Notes under the pieces: generated by a model
The model's database searches: none
The model's input: only the letters and a program-made list of their open reading frames with translations
What the model was told of the DNA's origin: nothing
Shown here: piece after piece, positions 28,670 through 38,759 of the stretch
Numbering within the stretch: the stretch's first letter is position 1
Layout of the letters: each line of letters opens with the position of its first letter
Position numbers and translations under genes: made by a program
Assembly (NCBI GenBank): GCA_009773165.1
Contig: WOUZ01000008.1
Span: 142,244-206,243, forward strand
DNA: 64,000 nt
Direction of reading: 5' to 3'
DNA from: Bacteroidota bacterium
Lineage (GTDB): Bacteria; Bacteroidota; Bacteroidia; Bacteroidales; F082

Positions 28670-28838
28670 AAACAGCTATTTACATGATTACAATAAAAAA
28701 ATAACAAACTCGTGAGATGGTATAAAAGTAAAGTAAACTAAGAGATCATAACATGTTAAAGCAGACTAACTGAAAAATCAATTAAAAAGTATCTAAAAAA
28801 ATGATTTAAACTTTCATTTAATATCGGTATGAAAGGTC

Positions 28839-28846
28839 TAATTTTG
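28839..28846 (+). promoter_or_regulatory. -7 promoter element (TAATTTTG) for the esterase gene
   Basis: Exact TAnnTTTG. It lies between an upstream in-frame start (28,829) and ATG 28,877, which argues for the latter as the real start. Confidence 0.6.
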
Positions 28847-28876
28847 CTCGTAATTGTGGTTAAAATCAGCCCGAAA

Positions 28877-30511
28877 ATGAATCTTCACCTTCTCCTGCAA
28901 ACGAAATTATCTCTTTATTTTTTTATCATATTGTTTGTCATTCTTTTCCAATCGTGCAGCCCGACAAAATCAACAGGTCTGAGCAACAGTAACTGGTACA
29001 TCAACGAAGAGAATCAACTTGCAATTCGTTTTGGCAATGAAATTGATTCATTACAAGGCATTTATGTTATGACTGACAAAGGTGTTTCGGACCTGAAAAC
29101 TTTTAAAAGCAAGTGGAATGGGCGCAAACTTATTTTTAAAAGCGAAGGAAAAGAACTGAAAAAAATCAGGGGGAAACTCGAAACAAGCCAAAATTCATTT
29201 GTGTTGAAAAGGGCATTTGCGAAAGATATCCTTTTCAAAATGAATGAGTTAAAACCCTTTCCTCAACTGCCTTATCGTTATCGTGACAACATCAGAACAG
29301 AGATACATAAATTGGAAACAACCTATGGTAAAGCCCCAGGTTATTACACTTCGTTGAGTATTGAAGACCAGCTGCATGTGGAATATTCTCAAATTATTCT
29401 GGAAGTTGCAGATAACATTCGAAACAGTATTTTAAAACCCGATCTTGATTTGAAAATGGATTTGTATTATCCTGACTCAGATCCGGAAACCAAAAGGCCT
29501 TTAGTACTTCTGATTCATGGCGGAGGGTTTATTGCCGGCGATAAGGCCGATAAGCTTCAGGTAGCTTTAGCACATGATCTTGCACGAAAAGGTTTCGTTG
29601 TTGCATCGATCAATTACCGGATGGGTTTTGTTTTTTTGCCAGGAGCATATACCAATCTTGAGCGGGCCATGTATCGCAGCGTTCAAGATGCCAGAGCTGC
29701 CTTACGCTTCCTAAGCACAAGATCAACAGCCTTTCGCATTGATCCTGAGCAGGTTTTCATTGGCGGGAACAGTGCAGGAGGTTTCATATCGCTGATGACA
29801 GCCTTTTTGGAACAAAATGAAGTTTGGCCAAGTGCCAGGGGAAATCTGATAAAACTTCAGACAGACCTGGGCTGCCTTGATTGCTCAGCAAACAATGAAA
29901 CAGGCACTTATACCATCAAAGGAATTATAAATATGTGGGGTGCACTTCCCGAAATCGAAATGTTCGATTCTTATGAAAAGATACCATTGTTGCTCATTCA
30001 TGGTAATGAAGATGCAGTTGTACCTTATGATTTCAATTATCCATTTGCCAATGTTAGTCAGCGTTTGTCCTCATTTTTTACTCAAAAAGTAAATGGTTCG
30101 TTACCCATTAGCCGCAGAGCTTCGCTTTTTGGAATTCCTGCAAAACTGTTTACATTAAGCGGTGAAGGACATGAGCCACATATCAATAGTGATAATATCC
30201 TGACTCCTGTATACGATTCAATTTCAACCGAAATTTCAACATTTATACTTGATCAGCTTACACCAACAATGCCTTTAATTGAAGGCCCCCGCTATTTGTT
30301 TAATGACAGTCAAGTATCTGTTTATAAGGCATCAAGATCAGAATACAAGCAGCTATTCTGGGAATGTAACGGTGGACTGCTCCTGTTTGAGGACAATCAA
30401 AACGCCAAAGTTGTCTGGTTCAGGGGGCAAAATCAACATCAAATAAAAGTTGCAGGTATTGGCCAAAACGGACAAATTGGCGAAACAATCATTGAGGTGA
30501 TTCTAAAATAG
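28877..30511 (+). CDS. Lipoprotein alpha/beta-hydrolase (carboxylesterase-like)
   Basis: A 544-residue protein starting at ATG 28,877. A lipobox ending in FQSC places the lipidated cysteine at C27. The catalytic domain shows the oxyanion loop IHGGGF (213-218), the nucleophile in GGNSAGG (S299), the acid in HGNEDAVVP (D379) and the histidine in GEGHEPH (H432), as in BD-FAE/hormone-sensitive-lipase-type esterases. About 80 C-terminal residues form a beta-rich PKD/Ig-like tail (SVYKASRSEYKQLFWECNGG). Residues 35-130 are an extra N-terminal beta domain. It probably cleaves ester-linked groups at the envelope; the substrate is unknown. Confidence 0.85.
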   Translation: MNLHLLLQTKLSLYFFIILFVILFQSCSPTKSTGLSNSNWYINEENQLAIRFGNEIDSLQGIYVMTDKGVSDLKTFKSKWNGRKLIFKSEGKELKKIRGKLETSQNSFVLKRAFAKDILFKMNELKPFPQLPYRYRDNIRTEIHKLETTYGKAPGYYTSLSIEDQLHVEYSQIILEVADNIRNSILKPDLDLKMDLYYPDSDPETKRPLVLLIHGGGFIAGDKADKLQVALAHDLARKGFVVASINYRMGFVFLPGAYTNLERAMYRSVQDARAALRFLSTRSTAFRIDPEQVFIGGNSAGGFISLMTAFLEQNEVWPSARGNLIKLQTDLGCLDCSANNETGTYTIKGIINMWGALPEIEMFDSYEKIPLLLIHGNEDAVVPYDFNYPFANVSQRLSSFFTQKVNGSLPISRRASLFGIPAKLFTLSGEGHEPHINSDNILTPVYDSISTEISTFILDQLTPTMPLIEGPRYLFNDSQVSVYKASRSEYKQLFWECNGGLLLFEDNQNAKVVWFRGQNQHQIKVAGIGQNGQIGETIIEVILK

Positions 30512-30562
30512 CTTCATAACCAAAAAAATCACTTAAGGTTGATAACAAAATCTCCAAAGTAT

Positions 30563-32455
30563 TTATTCAGAACGTATTAGCTTTAGTGTTGTATAAGTTC
30601 CGTCTATAAACGCAACATTAATAAGATACATCTGATTATGAAATTGAGTGAGATCCAGGCGAAGCAATGGCGAAAATGGCGAGAAGAATTCTGTAATTAT
30701 TTTACCAGAGACATCCATTATTTCGATCTTTGAAATTGATTGATGACTTGTAAGATCCATATTCACCTCGCTGCAAGCAGGATTTGGATACATCCTGATT
30801 TCATCCGCTCCGGGATTCTCATTCAGGAAAGTCACATTGTAGCATCCAGGAAAAATGTTCTCCATCAAAGCTCTGTATTTGGGAGCAGGTATCAATGCCG
30901 TGTCCTGATCCATAGTTTCAAGAATACCCCAACTTCCATAGCGTGCCGACCGCTGACCGATAAAAGAGAAATTCATACAATGAAGTGGCTCATCGCCTTG
31001 TTGGAGGCTACGCAGAAAGGTAAACCATTCATTGTAAAGGTTGTACATTGTTGTATCCCGTTGAATATCAAGCAGAGCCTGTGAATAAGTTGGCTCTTCT
31101 CCAAATGGGTTGGGAGTAATGTGTTGTCCGCCTTCATAGAAAGCCATTGGCAATCCAAGCGGTGTTGCAAGTTCATCTTTAATAGCTTGCATCCAGGGTT
31201 TTTCGTTTTGATTGCGGCTTAGGCGTACGCGTTGTGCAACATCTGATATAGTAGCTGCCGGGCCTAAAACATCCAGTTCTGCTTCTAGTGTTTCATCACT
31301 TAATCCAAAATAATAAGTTGGAGAAACCAGGTCAAAACTTCCGGCTTCCATGTTAAAAGTGATCCTTTGGCTCACATCAAGCCATGCAGTTTGCACTCCG
31401 ACTGCTCTTTTTAGCCTGCTGCTGTCAGATTCGAAAACCCCTGTCCAGATATCCATGCAGTTTTGTATATAAGGCACAATCCCTTCGGGCCAACTTATTC
31501 CCTGCAATTCGCAACCATAATGATTGAGCCATTGCGTTTGCCCAAACATCCAGTTCCATATCTCGTTGCTATACTCTACCGTAAGATTTCGGTCAATTTC
31601 AAGCTGATTATGAAATAGTTGTGCCATCTGATAGATATAATCATCACCCGCATTGTGAGGTACACAAACCCAACCATCAAGGTCAAAATCGTTCATCAAA
31701 CGAATCATCATTTCATAGGGTATACCTTTATTGTATGCCCATGTGTAATGATCCATTTTCGATCTTTCATCCCATTCGGCTAGATCAGGATTTTGCCATG
31801 ACCAGCTTTCACTTTGCCCCCAGTTATTGGTTGCGCCCCAATCCATAAACCTAACTGATTTGAATGAGTTAAGTTTTTCGAGCCAAATTGGGTTAAACGG
31901 CTGATCTAAATAACTGTTTTCAAATTCAGAATTAATGACCCGGATATTTCGAACCGGATCAGATATTTCTGATTCGAGCAAGGTCATTTCAAGAATACTT
32001 CCCAAAGGATTCATGAAATCGAAGGTGATACGATTGCTTGAAGTTTGCTGAATATTACTGATGGCACCCCAAAATGACAAGCTACCAGAACCATCCCAAA
32101 GCACCACATACTGCCCTGATTGCCAACCATCTGTAATTGCCCATATGGTTGCTACCCGCTGAGTGTAAGTTCTGCCTGCTATTTCCTGTGGCAAGTGTGT
32201 TGGATAACCATCGGAGCGGTAAATCAAGCTGTCAGCAGCACCTGAATCAAAAGGACTATTTGGATTTCCTACGTCTTTTGTGTACCAAATACGGCTGTGA
32301 TGCATCATATCGACGAAAGGTAGTTCGGTGCCATAATCGGCTAACCCCCCAAGATTTGTTCCAAAAACCAGCTTACAACTATCCGGCAACTGAGCACTTA
32401 AGGAGAGTTTTAAAAAAATCAAAGAAAGTACAACTGTTAGTTTAAGGTAGTTCAT
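30563..32455 (-). CDS. T9SS-exported glycoside-hydrolase-like protein
   Basis: A 630-residue protein with a signal peptide (LTVVLSLIFLKLSLSA) and a type A T9SS sorting domain (about 553-630: IRMYPNPACSE, SKIEIMDVSGKI, then a final basic-tailed strand). The central part contains a TIM-barrel-like sequence with VEYSNEIWNW and SVRFMDWGATNNWGQ, resembling proteins often annotated as cellulose-binding or GH5/GH44-like. The glutamate in SNEIW is a candidate catalytic acid. Secretion via T9SS is well supported; the enzyme activity is an inference. Confidence 0.72.
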   Translation of the reverse strand: MNYLKLTVVLSLIFLKLSLSAQLPDSCKLVFGTNLGGLADYGTELPFVDMMHHSRIWYTKDVGNPNSPFDSGAADSLIYRSDGYPTHLPQEIAGRTYTQRVATIWAITDGWQSGQYVVLWDGSGSLSFWGAISNIQQTSSNRITFDFMNPLGSILEMTLLESEISDPVRNIRVINSEFENSYLDQPFNPIWLEKLNSFKSVRFMDWGATNNWGQSESWSWQNPDLAEWDERSKMDHYTWAYNKGIPYEMMIRLMNDFDLDGWVCVPHNAGDDYIYQMAQLFHNQLEIDRNLTVEYSNEIWNWMFGQTQWLNHYGCELQGISWPEGIVPYIQNCMDIWTGVFESDSSRLKRAVGVQTAWLDVSQRITFNMEAGSFDLVSPTYYFGLSDETLEAELDVLGPAATISDVAQRVRLSRNQNEKPWMQAIKDELATPLGLPMAFYEGGQHITPNPFGEEPTYSQALLDIQRDTTMYNLYNEWFTFLRSLQQGDEPLHCMNFSFIGQRSARYGSWGILETMDQDTALIPAPKYRALMENIFPGCYNVTFLNENPGADEIRMYPNPACSEVNMDLTSHQSISKIEIMDVSGKIITEFFSPFSPLLRLDLTQFHNQMYLINVAFIDGTYTTLKLIRSE

Positions 32456-32481
32456 GAGAATGTATTTTTTGTTTGCTTATA

Positions 32482-32489
32482 CAAAAGTA
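32482..32489 (-). promoter_or_regulatory. -7 promoter element (TACTTTTG) for the T9SS hydrolase-like gene
   Basis: Exact TAnnTTTG on the minus strand, 26 bases upstream of the ATG at 32,455. Confidence 0.55.
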
Positions 32490-32570
32490 ACATAAAATAC
32501 ACGAGGTTTTATGCTAGATAATTTAACACATTTATAACTAAACAATTAAAGCCGGTCAATAATTTAAGAT

Positions 32571-32578
32571 TACTTTTG
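32571..32578 (+). promoter_or_regulatory. -7 promoter element (TACTTTTG) for the SDR operon
   Basis: Exact TAnnTTTG, 18 bases upstream of ATG 32,597. It is divergent from the minus-strand box at 32,482-32,489. Confidence 0.6.
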
Positions 32579-32596
32579 TTGAAATAAAAACACTTT

Positions 32597-33376
32597 ATGT
32601 CAACAAAAACCGCATTAATAACCGGAGCATCATCAGGGATTGGTCTTGAATTTGCCCGTGTGCTTGCCGCTCAGAAAGTCAATCTTATTTTAGTTGCACG
32701 AAGCACTTCAAAACTTGAAGAACTGGCGCAATCACTTCATAACCAGTTTGATGTGGAGGTTAACATACTAACACAGGATTTGAGTGAATACAAAAATGCA
32801 TTAAGTGTTTTTGAATGGTGTTCATCTCACAAATTGCAGGTTGATTATCTTATAAACAATGCAGGTTTTGGTGAATTAGGTAATTTCCATGAAACAGATT
32901 GGAATCGTCAGGAACAGATGATAAATTTGAATATGACGACACTGGCATATCTCACACATCTATTTTTGCCGGATATGATAAAAAGAAAGAATGGTAAAAT
33001 TCTAAATATTGCTTCTACTGCAGCATTTCAGCCTGGCCCGGGAATGGCTGTTTATTTTGCCACAAAAGCATTTGTTTTGCATTTCAGCGAGGCAATTGGA
33101 GCTGAGCTGGCTGGTACAGGAGTAACAGTAACCGCACTCTGTCCAGGGGCTACCGAGTCCAATTTTGCCAAAGAAGCTAAAGCAACCGAAAGCAAACTCT
33201 TCAAAGGAAGAAAGATTCCCAGCTCAGCTGAAGTGGCCAAATATGGCATTAAAGCCATGATGAAAGGCAAGGCCGTTGCTATTCATGGAAGTCTTAACTA
33301 TTTCATGGTCAATAGTATACGCTTTGCTCCCAGAAGTATTGTAACAATGATTTCGTCAGCCATCATGGGCAAATAA
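32597..33376 (+). CDS. Short-chain dehydrogenase/reductase (DltE/YqjQ-like)
   Basis: A 259-residue classical SDR. It has TGASSGIG at 9-16, the NNAG motif (LINNAGFGELG), catalytic Ser in NIASTAAFQ and the YxxxK pair in AVYFATKAF. It ends with a PG motif (LCPGATESNF). It uses NAD(P)(H) on an unknown alcohol or carbonyl substrate. It begins a three-gene run (next gene 41 bp downstream). Confidence 0.9.
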   Translation: MSTKTALITGASSGIGLEFARVLAAQKVNLILVARSTSKLEELAQSLHNQFDVEVNILTQDLSEYKNALSVFEWCSSHKLQVDYLINNAGFGELGNFHETDWNRQEQMINLNMTTLAYLTHLFLPDMIKRKNGKILNIASTAAFQPGPGMAVYFATKAFVLHFSEAIGAELAGTGVTVTALCPGATESNFAKEAKATESKLFKGRKIPSSAEVAKYGIKAMMKGKAVAIHGSLNYFMVNSIRFAPRSIVTMISSAIMGK

Positions 33377-33417
33377 GATAATATTAGTTTTACAAGTCTA
33401 ACATTCACTTTGAACGA

Positions 33418-33810
33418 ATGAAAACATCAAAAACAGACATATTACGTGTGATTGGTGCAACAGTATGGATTAGCCTCTCTGAGTTTTTCAGGAACGAATT
33501 TCTATTGAAATCGTTTTGGAAAGAACACTATCAACAACTGGGAATTGTTTTTCCCTCCGATCCTGTTAACGGGGCAGTATGGGGACTGTGGTCGTTACTA
33601 CTTGCCTTATTCATTTACATGCTTCATTCAAAATTTAACTTTATACAAACTTCACTAATATCATGGTTTTCAGCCTTTTTAATGATGTGGGTTGTAACAG
33701 GAAACCTGGGGGTTTTGCCATTTAACCTGCTTTTTGCAGCTATTCCATTAAGTCTGATTGAAGTTTTTGTTGCGGCATATATAATTCATAAGCCAATAAA
33801 AACCAATTAA
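33418..33810 (+). CDS. Small four-helix membrane protein, unknown
   Basis: A 130-residue protein with about four membrane helices: around residues 8-25, 53-70, 75-93 and 100-122. I do not recognise a characterised family. There is a conserved-looking charged N-terminal amphipathic helix (LSEFFRNEFLLKSFWKEHY). It is transcribed between an SDR and a metallo-beta-lactamase-fold protein, 11 bp upstream of the latter. Confidence 0.7.
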   Translation: MKTSKTDILRVIGATVWISLSEFFRNEFLLKSFWKEHYQQLGIVFPSDPVNGAVWGLWSLLLALFIYMLHSKFNFIQTSLISWFSAFLMMWVVTGNLGVLPFNLLFAAIPLSLIEVFVAAYIIHKPIKTN

Positions 33811-33821
33811 CAAGAACCTCA

Positions 33822-34595
33822 GTGAACATTCAATTTAACTGGGTTGGAGGAGCAACATTTATTCTTGAAATTGACGACTTTCGTATTGCCTGCGACCCGG
33901 TACTTTGCCCAAAGGATACAATTCAGGATTTTTTCTGGTTCAAATCGAAACGAACCGAAGACCCTGTTTTTGATGAAAAAACATTCAAAAATATCGATTT
34001 ATGGTTGATTACCCATCCGCATGAAGATCATCTAGATCGCATAGGCCTATCAGTCATTATTAAAAAATCAACGATAATAGCTAATCCAAAAGCTTCTGCT
34101 CAATTAAGGAAAAATCAACTCTCAAAAGTTCATACGCTAAGATGGAATGAGCAATTTTGTCTATCATCTAATAGTCACGAAATTAAAATAGAGGCTGTTA
34201 AAGCTGTGCATGGCATCAACCCTTTGAGTGCTTTGTTTGCAGGAAATGTAAATGGTTATGTTTTAACCTTTTCAAACGAAAAAGAAACAAAAACTATATA
34301 CATAACTGGTGATACCGTTTACAAAGAAAAGTTTTACCAGAGCCCTGTTTTTTCGGGTATTGACCTGTTGATTCCTAACATGGGTGGTGCAAAAAAAGGA
34401 AGCTGGATTATGACCCTGACTCTTGATGCCAAAATGTTGAAGAATCTGATAAAAAAGCTAAACCCAAAACACATAATTCCTGTTCATTTTGGCACTTTCA
34501 GTCATTATGTAGAACCTGTCAGTAAAACTGAAGCTTTAGCAGATGAAAGAATAATTATTCCAGAGCATGGCAAAAAAATAACATTGGCCTTATAG
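33822..34595 (+). CDS. Metallo-beta-lactamase-fold hydrolase
   Basis: A 257-residue protein with GTG start at 33,822, supported by the N-terminal strand FNWVGGATFILEI usual for UlaG/YtnP-like members. The metal motif HPHEDHLD gives H65, H67, D69 and H70. Further ligands are H in AVHGINP, D in ITGDTVY and H in IPVHFG. It should hydrolyse an ester, lactone or phosphodiester in the cytoplasm; no signal peptide is seen. It is the last gene of the SDR operon. Confidence 0.88.
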   Translation: MNIQFNWVGGATFILEIDDFRIACDPVLCPKDTIQDFFWFKSKRTEDPVFDEKTFKNIDLWLITHPHEDHLDRIGLSVIIKKSTIIANPKASAQLRKNQLSKVHTLRWNEQFCLSSNSHEIKIEAVKAVHGINPLSALFAGNVNGYVLTFSNEKETKTIYITGDTVYKEKFYQSPVFSGIDLLIPNMGGAKKGSWIMTLTLDAKMLKNLIKKLNPKHIIPVHFGTFSHYVEPVSKTEALADERIIIPEHGKKITLAL

Positions 34596-34637
34596 CTAAT
34601 TCCAGCCTCAGATTAAAAAGAACAGGATGATTTCTAG

Positions 34638-34667
34638 TATACATGAAATATCCCGGAATCATGTATA
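34638..34667 (+). terminator. Possible weak terminator between convergent genes
   Basis: A perfect 9-bp inverted repeat (TATACATGA / TCATGTATA) with a 12-base loop lies between two convergent genes. The stem is AT-rich and the following T tract is short, so function is uncertain. Confidence 0.35.
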
Positions 34668-34674
34668 AAATGTT

Positions 34675-35571
34675 TTAAACGAAGAACATAACAACACCAC
34701 CAACACTTATCACAGCTCCTATATAATCGAGTAATGTTACCCGTTGTTTGAAGAAAATAGCTGCAGGCGGAATTATTAAAATTGGCACTAAAGCCATAAT
34801 AGTGCTTGCGATTCCGGTACTCGTATTTTGAATTGCAAGAAGTGAAAAAGACACACCTAAAAACGGTCCAAAAAAGGATCCAATTGTTATTCCTGCAAGT
34901 GCTGTTTTATTTTTTAAAGCATTGATCACAAACATTGTTTTGCCTGTAAAAGCTATTATTAAACCAAAACCAATTGCGCCGGCAATGATTCTGATCTGTG
35001 TACTTGCAAAAGGACTGTAATCCATCATTCCGTATTTACTCAACACTAAGCCCCCAGCTTGTCCCAGTACGCCAAAGAATGCATAAAGCAACCCCTTCAT
35101 CGGATATTTCAACTGGATTTTCTGTCCGTTTGGTTTTGCAAAAATTGTAAGAGCTATTCCCGAAACTGTAAGAGTCATTCCAATCAGGTGCTGAGTTGTC
35201 ATCATTTCGCCAAGCACTATCCAGCCCAAAAAAGCAGTGACAGGTGGAACGAAGGTCATAATTAGCATTGCTATTCGGGAACTGATAAGCCGGTAGCTGT
35301 GAAAAAGGAAATAATCGCCGAAAACAAAGCCCACCAAACCACTCAAACTCAACCACAACCATGCATGAGGACTGGCATCAGTTGGGAAAGGTAATCCACG
35401 ATAAATCCACATGAAGATTGAAAGAAAGACCATTGCAAACACCAGACGTGTGATATTTACAGCAAGTGATCCAATACGTTTGGTTGCTACTTCAAATGAT
35501 AATGCGGTAATGGTCCAAAAAAAAGCAACCGCAACAGCTGCAAGTTCGCCAGTATAGTTTGTGTAATTCAT
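34675..35571 (-). CDS. EamA/DMT-family transporter
   Basis: A 298-residue permease with ten predicted helices arranged as two EamA repeats (about 1-140 and 155-298). Typical features are the end of the first repeat (LGEMMTTQHLIGMTLTVSGI) and the closing helix of the second (LLDYIGAVISVGGVVMFFV). The substrate is unknown; members export amino acids, nucleosides or other metabolites. Confidence 0.9.
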   Translation of the reverse strand: MNYTNYTGELAAVAVAFFWTITALSFEVATKRIGSLAVNITRLVFAMVFLSIFMWIYRGLPFPTDASPHAWLWLSLSGLVGFVFGDYFLFHSYRLISSRIAMLIMTFVPPVTAFLGWIVLGEMMTTQHLIGMTLTVSGIALTIFAKPNGQKIQLKYPMKGLLYAFFGVLGQAGGLVLSKYGMMDYSPFASTQIRIIAGAIGFGLIIAFTGKTMFVINALKNKTALAGITIGSFFGPFLGVSFSLLAIQNTSTGIASTIMALVPILIIPPAAIFFKQRVTLLDYIGAVISVGGVVMFFV

Positions 35572-35858
35572 TCTAAAAATTGAGTTGCCAAAGGTAAAAT
35601 GTTTCGTTATATATCCTTTATAAATTCCATTCAGTGGTTATTACATTTAAGATGGTGGTAATTCATGCCAAAAACCCGAAAAAATCAAAAAACTACTCGT
35701 CTTTAAGTGTGTTTCAAGGGAAGAAAAGTAATTTATAGAGATTTCAACGCTATATAAAGACTGGCATCCATGATAAATGGATTACCAAATTCACTATTTT
35801 TACAGGATTATAAAATGATAAGTTAACATTAGTATCTCGCAAGAACCATTTTCTATTT
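35572..35858. other. Divergent intergenic region
   Basis: About 290 bp between the EamA gene and the sensor-regulator gene. It holds the minus-strand -7 box at 35,589-35,596 and a TATTTTTA near-match about 60 bp before the plus-strand ATG. Nothing else is recognised. Confidence 0.4.
35589..35596 (-). promoter_or_regulatory. -7 promoter element (TACCTTTG) for the EamA gene
   Basis: Exact TAnnTTTG on the minus strand, 17 bases upstream of the ATG at 35,571. Confidence 0.55.
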
Positions 35859-38711
35859 ATGAAATTGTTGTATTTCAAATTGTTATCATTTTTCTTTTGT
35901 GCTTTTTTCATTTGTATAAGCGAAGGAATTTCTCAGCAGCAGTTTACGGTATTCCACCATCAGAGCACTTCATATAAAGGAGGAAGTCAAAACTGGGAGA
36001 TATGTAAAGATGAAAAAGGACGGGTTTTTGTGGCCACGAGCAATGGATTGCTTATGCTCGATGGAGCGCAACCACGAATGCTTGAAATGAAAGATAAAAC
36101 GATAATCAGGTCAGTTAAAAGTATAGGTGACAGAGTATACATTGGTTCATTTCAGGAATTTGGTTTTTGGCAAGAGGTCCAAAATGGCGAGTGGGAATAT
36201 ACTTCATTGATTCCGCTCGTTGATAAAAGCAGATTTCAAAACGACGAGATCTGGAAAATTGTTGAGGCCGACGGCATGGTCTATTTTCAAAGTTTTGGCA
36301 ACATTTTCAAGTATGATCAAAAAAATGTTGAGCCTTTAGATTTACCCGGTCCGGTTCTGTTCCTACTAAAGAGTGGTGGCAGAATATTTACCCAGGCAAT
36401 CAACGGGGCACTTTATGAGTTGATTAACAATAAATTACATCTTATTGAAGGGAGCGACTTTTTTGCAACTACCGAAGTAAAATCAATGTTTAAGTTATCC
36501 AATGGTCGTTTCGTTATTGGCACAGCATCAATGGGTCTGTATCTATTTGACGGATTAAACTTTACTGCATGGGACGTCCCTTCGAACCATCTCCTTAAAG
36601 AATACAAGATAAACGGAGGAACAATGCTCGGTGACAAAATTATTCTAGGCACAATTCTTAAAGGTATTTTTGTTCTTGACCAGCAAGGGGAGTTATTGCA
36701 GCATCTCAACAGCTCCAATGGACTGCAAAACAATACCGTATTATCACTTTATGCTGATAAGGATCTAAACTTATGGGTAGGTTTAGATAAGGGATTTGAC
36801 TTTATCTGGTTTCATTCTCCTGTTGAAAAAAATAACGAACCCGAAATGGGAAGCTCTTACACAGCAGCTCTTTACAAAGGAAAACTTTATGTCGGCACAA
36901 ATCAGGGAGTATTCTACTTTGAAACAAATTCCCGGGGCGATTTTATAAAGCGGGAGTTTGTTCAGGGCACGCAAGGTCAGGTTTGGTTTTTAAAAGTACT
37001 TAATAATCAGTTATATTGCGGACTAAACAATGGAACATATATTATTGACGAACAAAAACTGAGAAAAGTCAGCAGCATTAACGGGGGCTATAACCTGAAA
37101 CCATTTCGCGTTGGTGAAGAAGAGTTGATGCTTCAAAGCACGTACAATGAAATCGTTGTTTTTAAGAAAGTTGATGACATCTGGACCTTTGCCCGAAGTC
37201 TGAATGGTTTTATAGCTCCTGCCCGCTTTCTGGAAGTTGATCATATGGGAAACATGATACTTGGCCATAGTATAAAAGGTTTATACCTCCTAAAAGCAGA
37301 TCCTTTGTTCGAGACAGTGGTTGAAAACAAGCTTTTAGGGTTTGAAGAGGGTCTTAGTTTTCAGACCAACCGAGTTTTTAAAGTTGACAATCGGATTGTA
37401 GTTCCATCTGGTGAACAGCTATTTGAATGGGATGCAGTATCATGCAAATTTTCACCCTGGGACACCTTAAATAAACAATTAGGAAGTTTTGCATGTGCAG
37501 AAACAATTATTCCAATTGGGTTAAACACTTATTGGTTCATTAAAAAAGACGAAATAGGGATGTTTGAGATCAGATTCGATAAAGCCAGACTGATATATAG
37601 AATTATTCCAGAAATGTTTGATTTACAGTTGGTTGATTTAAATGAAAGTATTGTAGATATTACAAATAACAAGCAACTCATTTGTCTGGAGGATGGATTT
37701 GGGATACTTGACCTGACAAAAATGACTCAACTAAATACTGTTTCCAATCCTCCTGAAATGAAACAAATACTTTTCAGTCAGGCATCCGGAAATAAGAAAC
37801 TTGCCTTTAACACTTTGCTGAAACATAAGCCTCAGCTTTCTAACGGGTATAATAACGCAACCTTATCATTTTCAATGACGGAAATGACGGGGCGACTGGC
37901 ATATTATCAATATTATCTGGAAGGATTGGAAAATTCATGGTCGAAGTGGAACACCTCCACCAAAATTACATACACACGTCTTCCTCCAGGCAATTACACT
38001 TTTAACGTGAGAGGGCTCACATCTGTTGGAATGCCCACTGAAACCACTTCTGTAACTTTCAAAATTCGTCCGCCCTGGTACCTTTCGTGGTATGCATATG
38101 CTGGCTATGTTATACTCACTATTGCATTTTTTCTGTTGTTATGGCACAGCTACCGACGCAGGCAATGGCTTCGGCAGGAGAAAGCGCTTAAAGAAGAAAA
38201 TGAACTGATGAAATCAAAAAGCAGTCAGGCTGAAGCTGAACTATTCAAACTCTCAAATGACAAACTGCATACAGAAATCACAATGAAAAACATGGAGTTG
38301 GCAAAAAACACCATGGCCATGATTAAAAAAAATGAACTCTTGATTGAAATCAGGAAAGAATTAAACCAACAAAAGGAAGAACTTGGCAGCCGGCTTCCAA
38401 CAAAATACTATTCTAAAATTAGTAAGTTAATCGAAACCAGTATCAATAGTGAACATGATTGGGAAATGTTTGAATATCTTTTTGATCAGGCTCATGAAAA
38501 CTTTTTTAAACGGCTCAAACAAGCGTACCCCGAACTGACACCCAGCGATTTCCGTCTATGTGCTTACCTGCGAATGAACCTCACCTCCAAAGAAATAGCG
38601 CCTTTGCTCAATATCACTATCAGAGGTATTGAAGAAAAGCGCTACCGGCTTCGTAAAAAAATCAATTTACAACCTGATCAAAATCTGACAGAATTTATCA
38701 TTAATTTTTAA
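35859..38711 (+). CDS. Membrane sensor-regulator: beta-propeller, Y_Y_Y, LuxR-like HTH
   Basis: A 950-residue one-component regulator. It has a signal peptide/first helix (1-26) and a periplasmic two-component-regulator-type beta-propeller (about 27-640; repeated blades such as DKDLNLWVGLDKG and GRVFVATSNGLLML). A Y_Y_Y domain (about 655-735, YYLEGLENSWSKW ... LPPGNYTFNVRG) and a membrane helix (about 745-765) follow. Next come a long coiled coil (770-850) and a C-terminal LuxR-like HTH (LTPSDFRLCAYLRMNLTSKE ... RYRLRKK). There is no histidine kinase or receiver domain, so the signal would pass directly to a membrane-bound DNA-binding domain. Its C-terminus is homologous to that of the protein at 58,993-60,678. 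Confidence 0.88.
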   Translation: MKLLYFKLLSFFFCAFFICISEGISQQQFTVFHHQSTSYKGGSQNWEICKDEKGRVFVATSNGLLMLDGAQPRMLEMKDKTIIRSVKSIGDRVYIGSFQEFGFWQEVQNGEWEYTSLIPLVDKSRFQNDEIWKIVEADGMVYFQSFGNIFKYDQKNVEPLDLPGPVLFLLKSGGRIFTQAINGALYELINNKLHLIEGSDFFATTEVKSMFKLSNGRFVIGTASMGLYLFDGLNFTAWDVPSNHLLKEYKINGGTMLGDKIILGTILKGIFVLDQQGELLQHLNSSNGLQNNTVLSLYADKDLNLWVGLDKGFDFIWFHSPVEKNNEPEMGSSYTAALYKGKLYVGTNQGVFYFETNSRGDFIKREFVQGTQGQVWFLKVLNNQLYCGLNNGTYIIDEQKLRKVSSINGGYNLKPFRVGEEELMLQSTYNEIVVFKKVDDIWTFARSLNGFIAPARFLEVDHMGNMILGHSIKGLYLLKADPLFETVVENKLLGFEEGLSFQTNRVFKVDNRIVVPSGEQLFEWDAVSCKFSPWDTLNKQLGSFACAETIIPIGLNTYWFIKKDEIGMFEIRFDKARLIYRIIPEMFDLQLVDLNESIVDITNNKQLICLEDGFGILDLTKMTQLNTVSNPPEMKQILFSQASGNKKLAFNTLLKHKPQLSNGYNNATLSFSMTEMTGRLAYYQYYLEGLENSWSKWNTSTKITYTRLPPGNYTFNVRGLTSVGMPTETTSVTFKIRPPWYLSWYAYAGYVILTIAFFLLLWHSYRRRQWLRQEKALKEENELMKSKSSQAEAELFKLSNDKLHTEITMKNMELAKNTMAMIKKNELLIEIRKELNQQKEELGSRLPTKYYSKISKLIETSINSEHDWEMFEYLFDQAHENFFKRLKQAYPELTPSDFRLCAYLRMNLTSKEIAPLLNITIRGIEEKRYRLRKKINLQPDQNLTEFIINF

Positions 38712-38745
38712 AAAATTAGTGCCTCATTATTCTAGAGGCACTAAT
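38711..38745 (-). terminator. Terminator of the 1549-residue T9SS protein gene
   Basis: A perfect 11-bp inverted repeat (ATTAGTGCCTC / GAGGCACTAAT, 38,715-38,745). On the minus strand it is followed by a T run. It lies between two convergent genes and may act on both. Confidence 0.8.
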
Positions 38746-38759
38746 CTTAGTACAGGAAA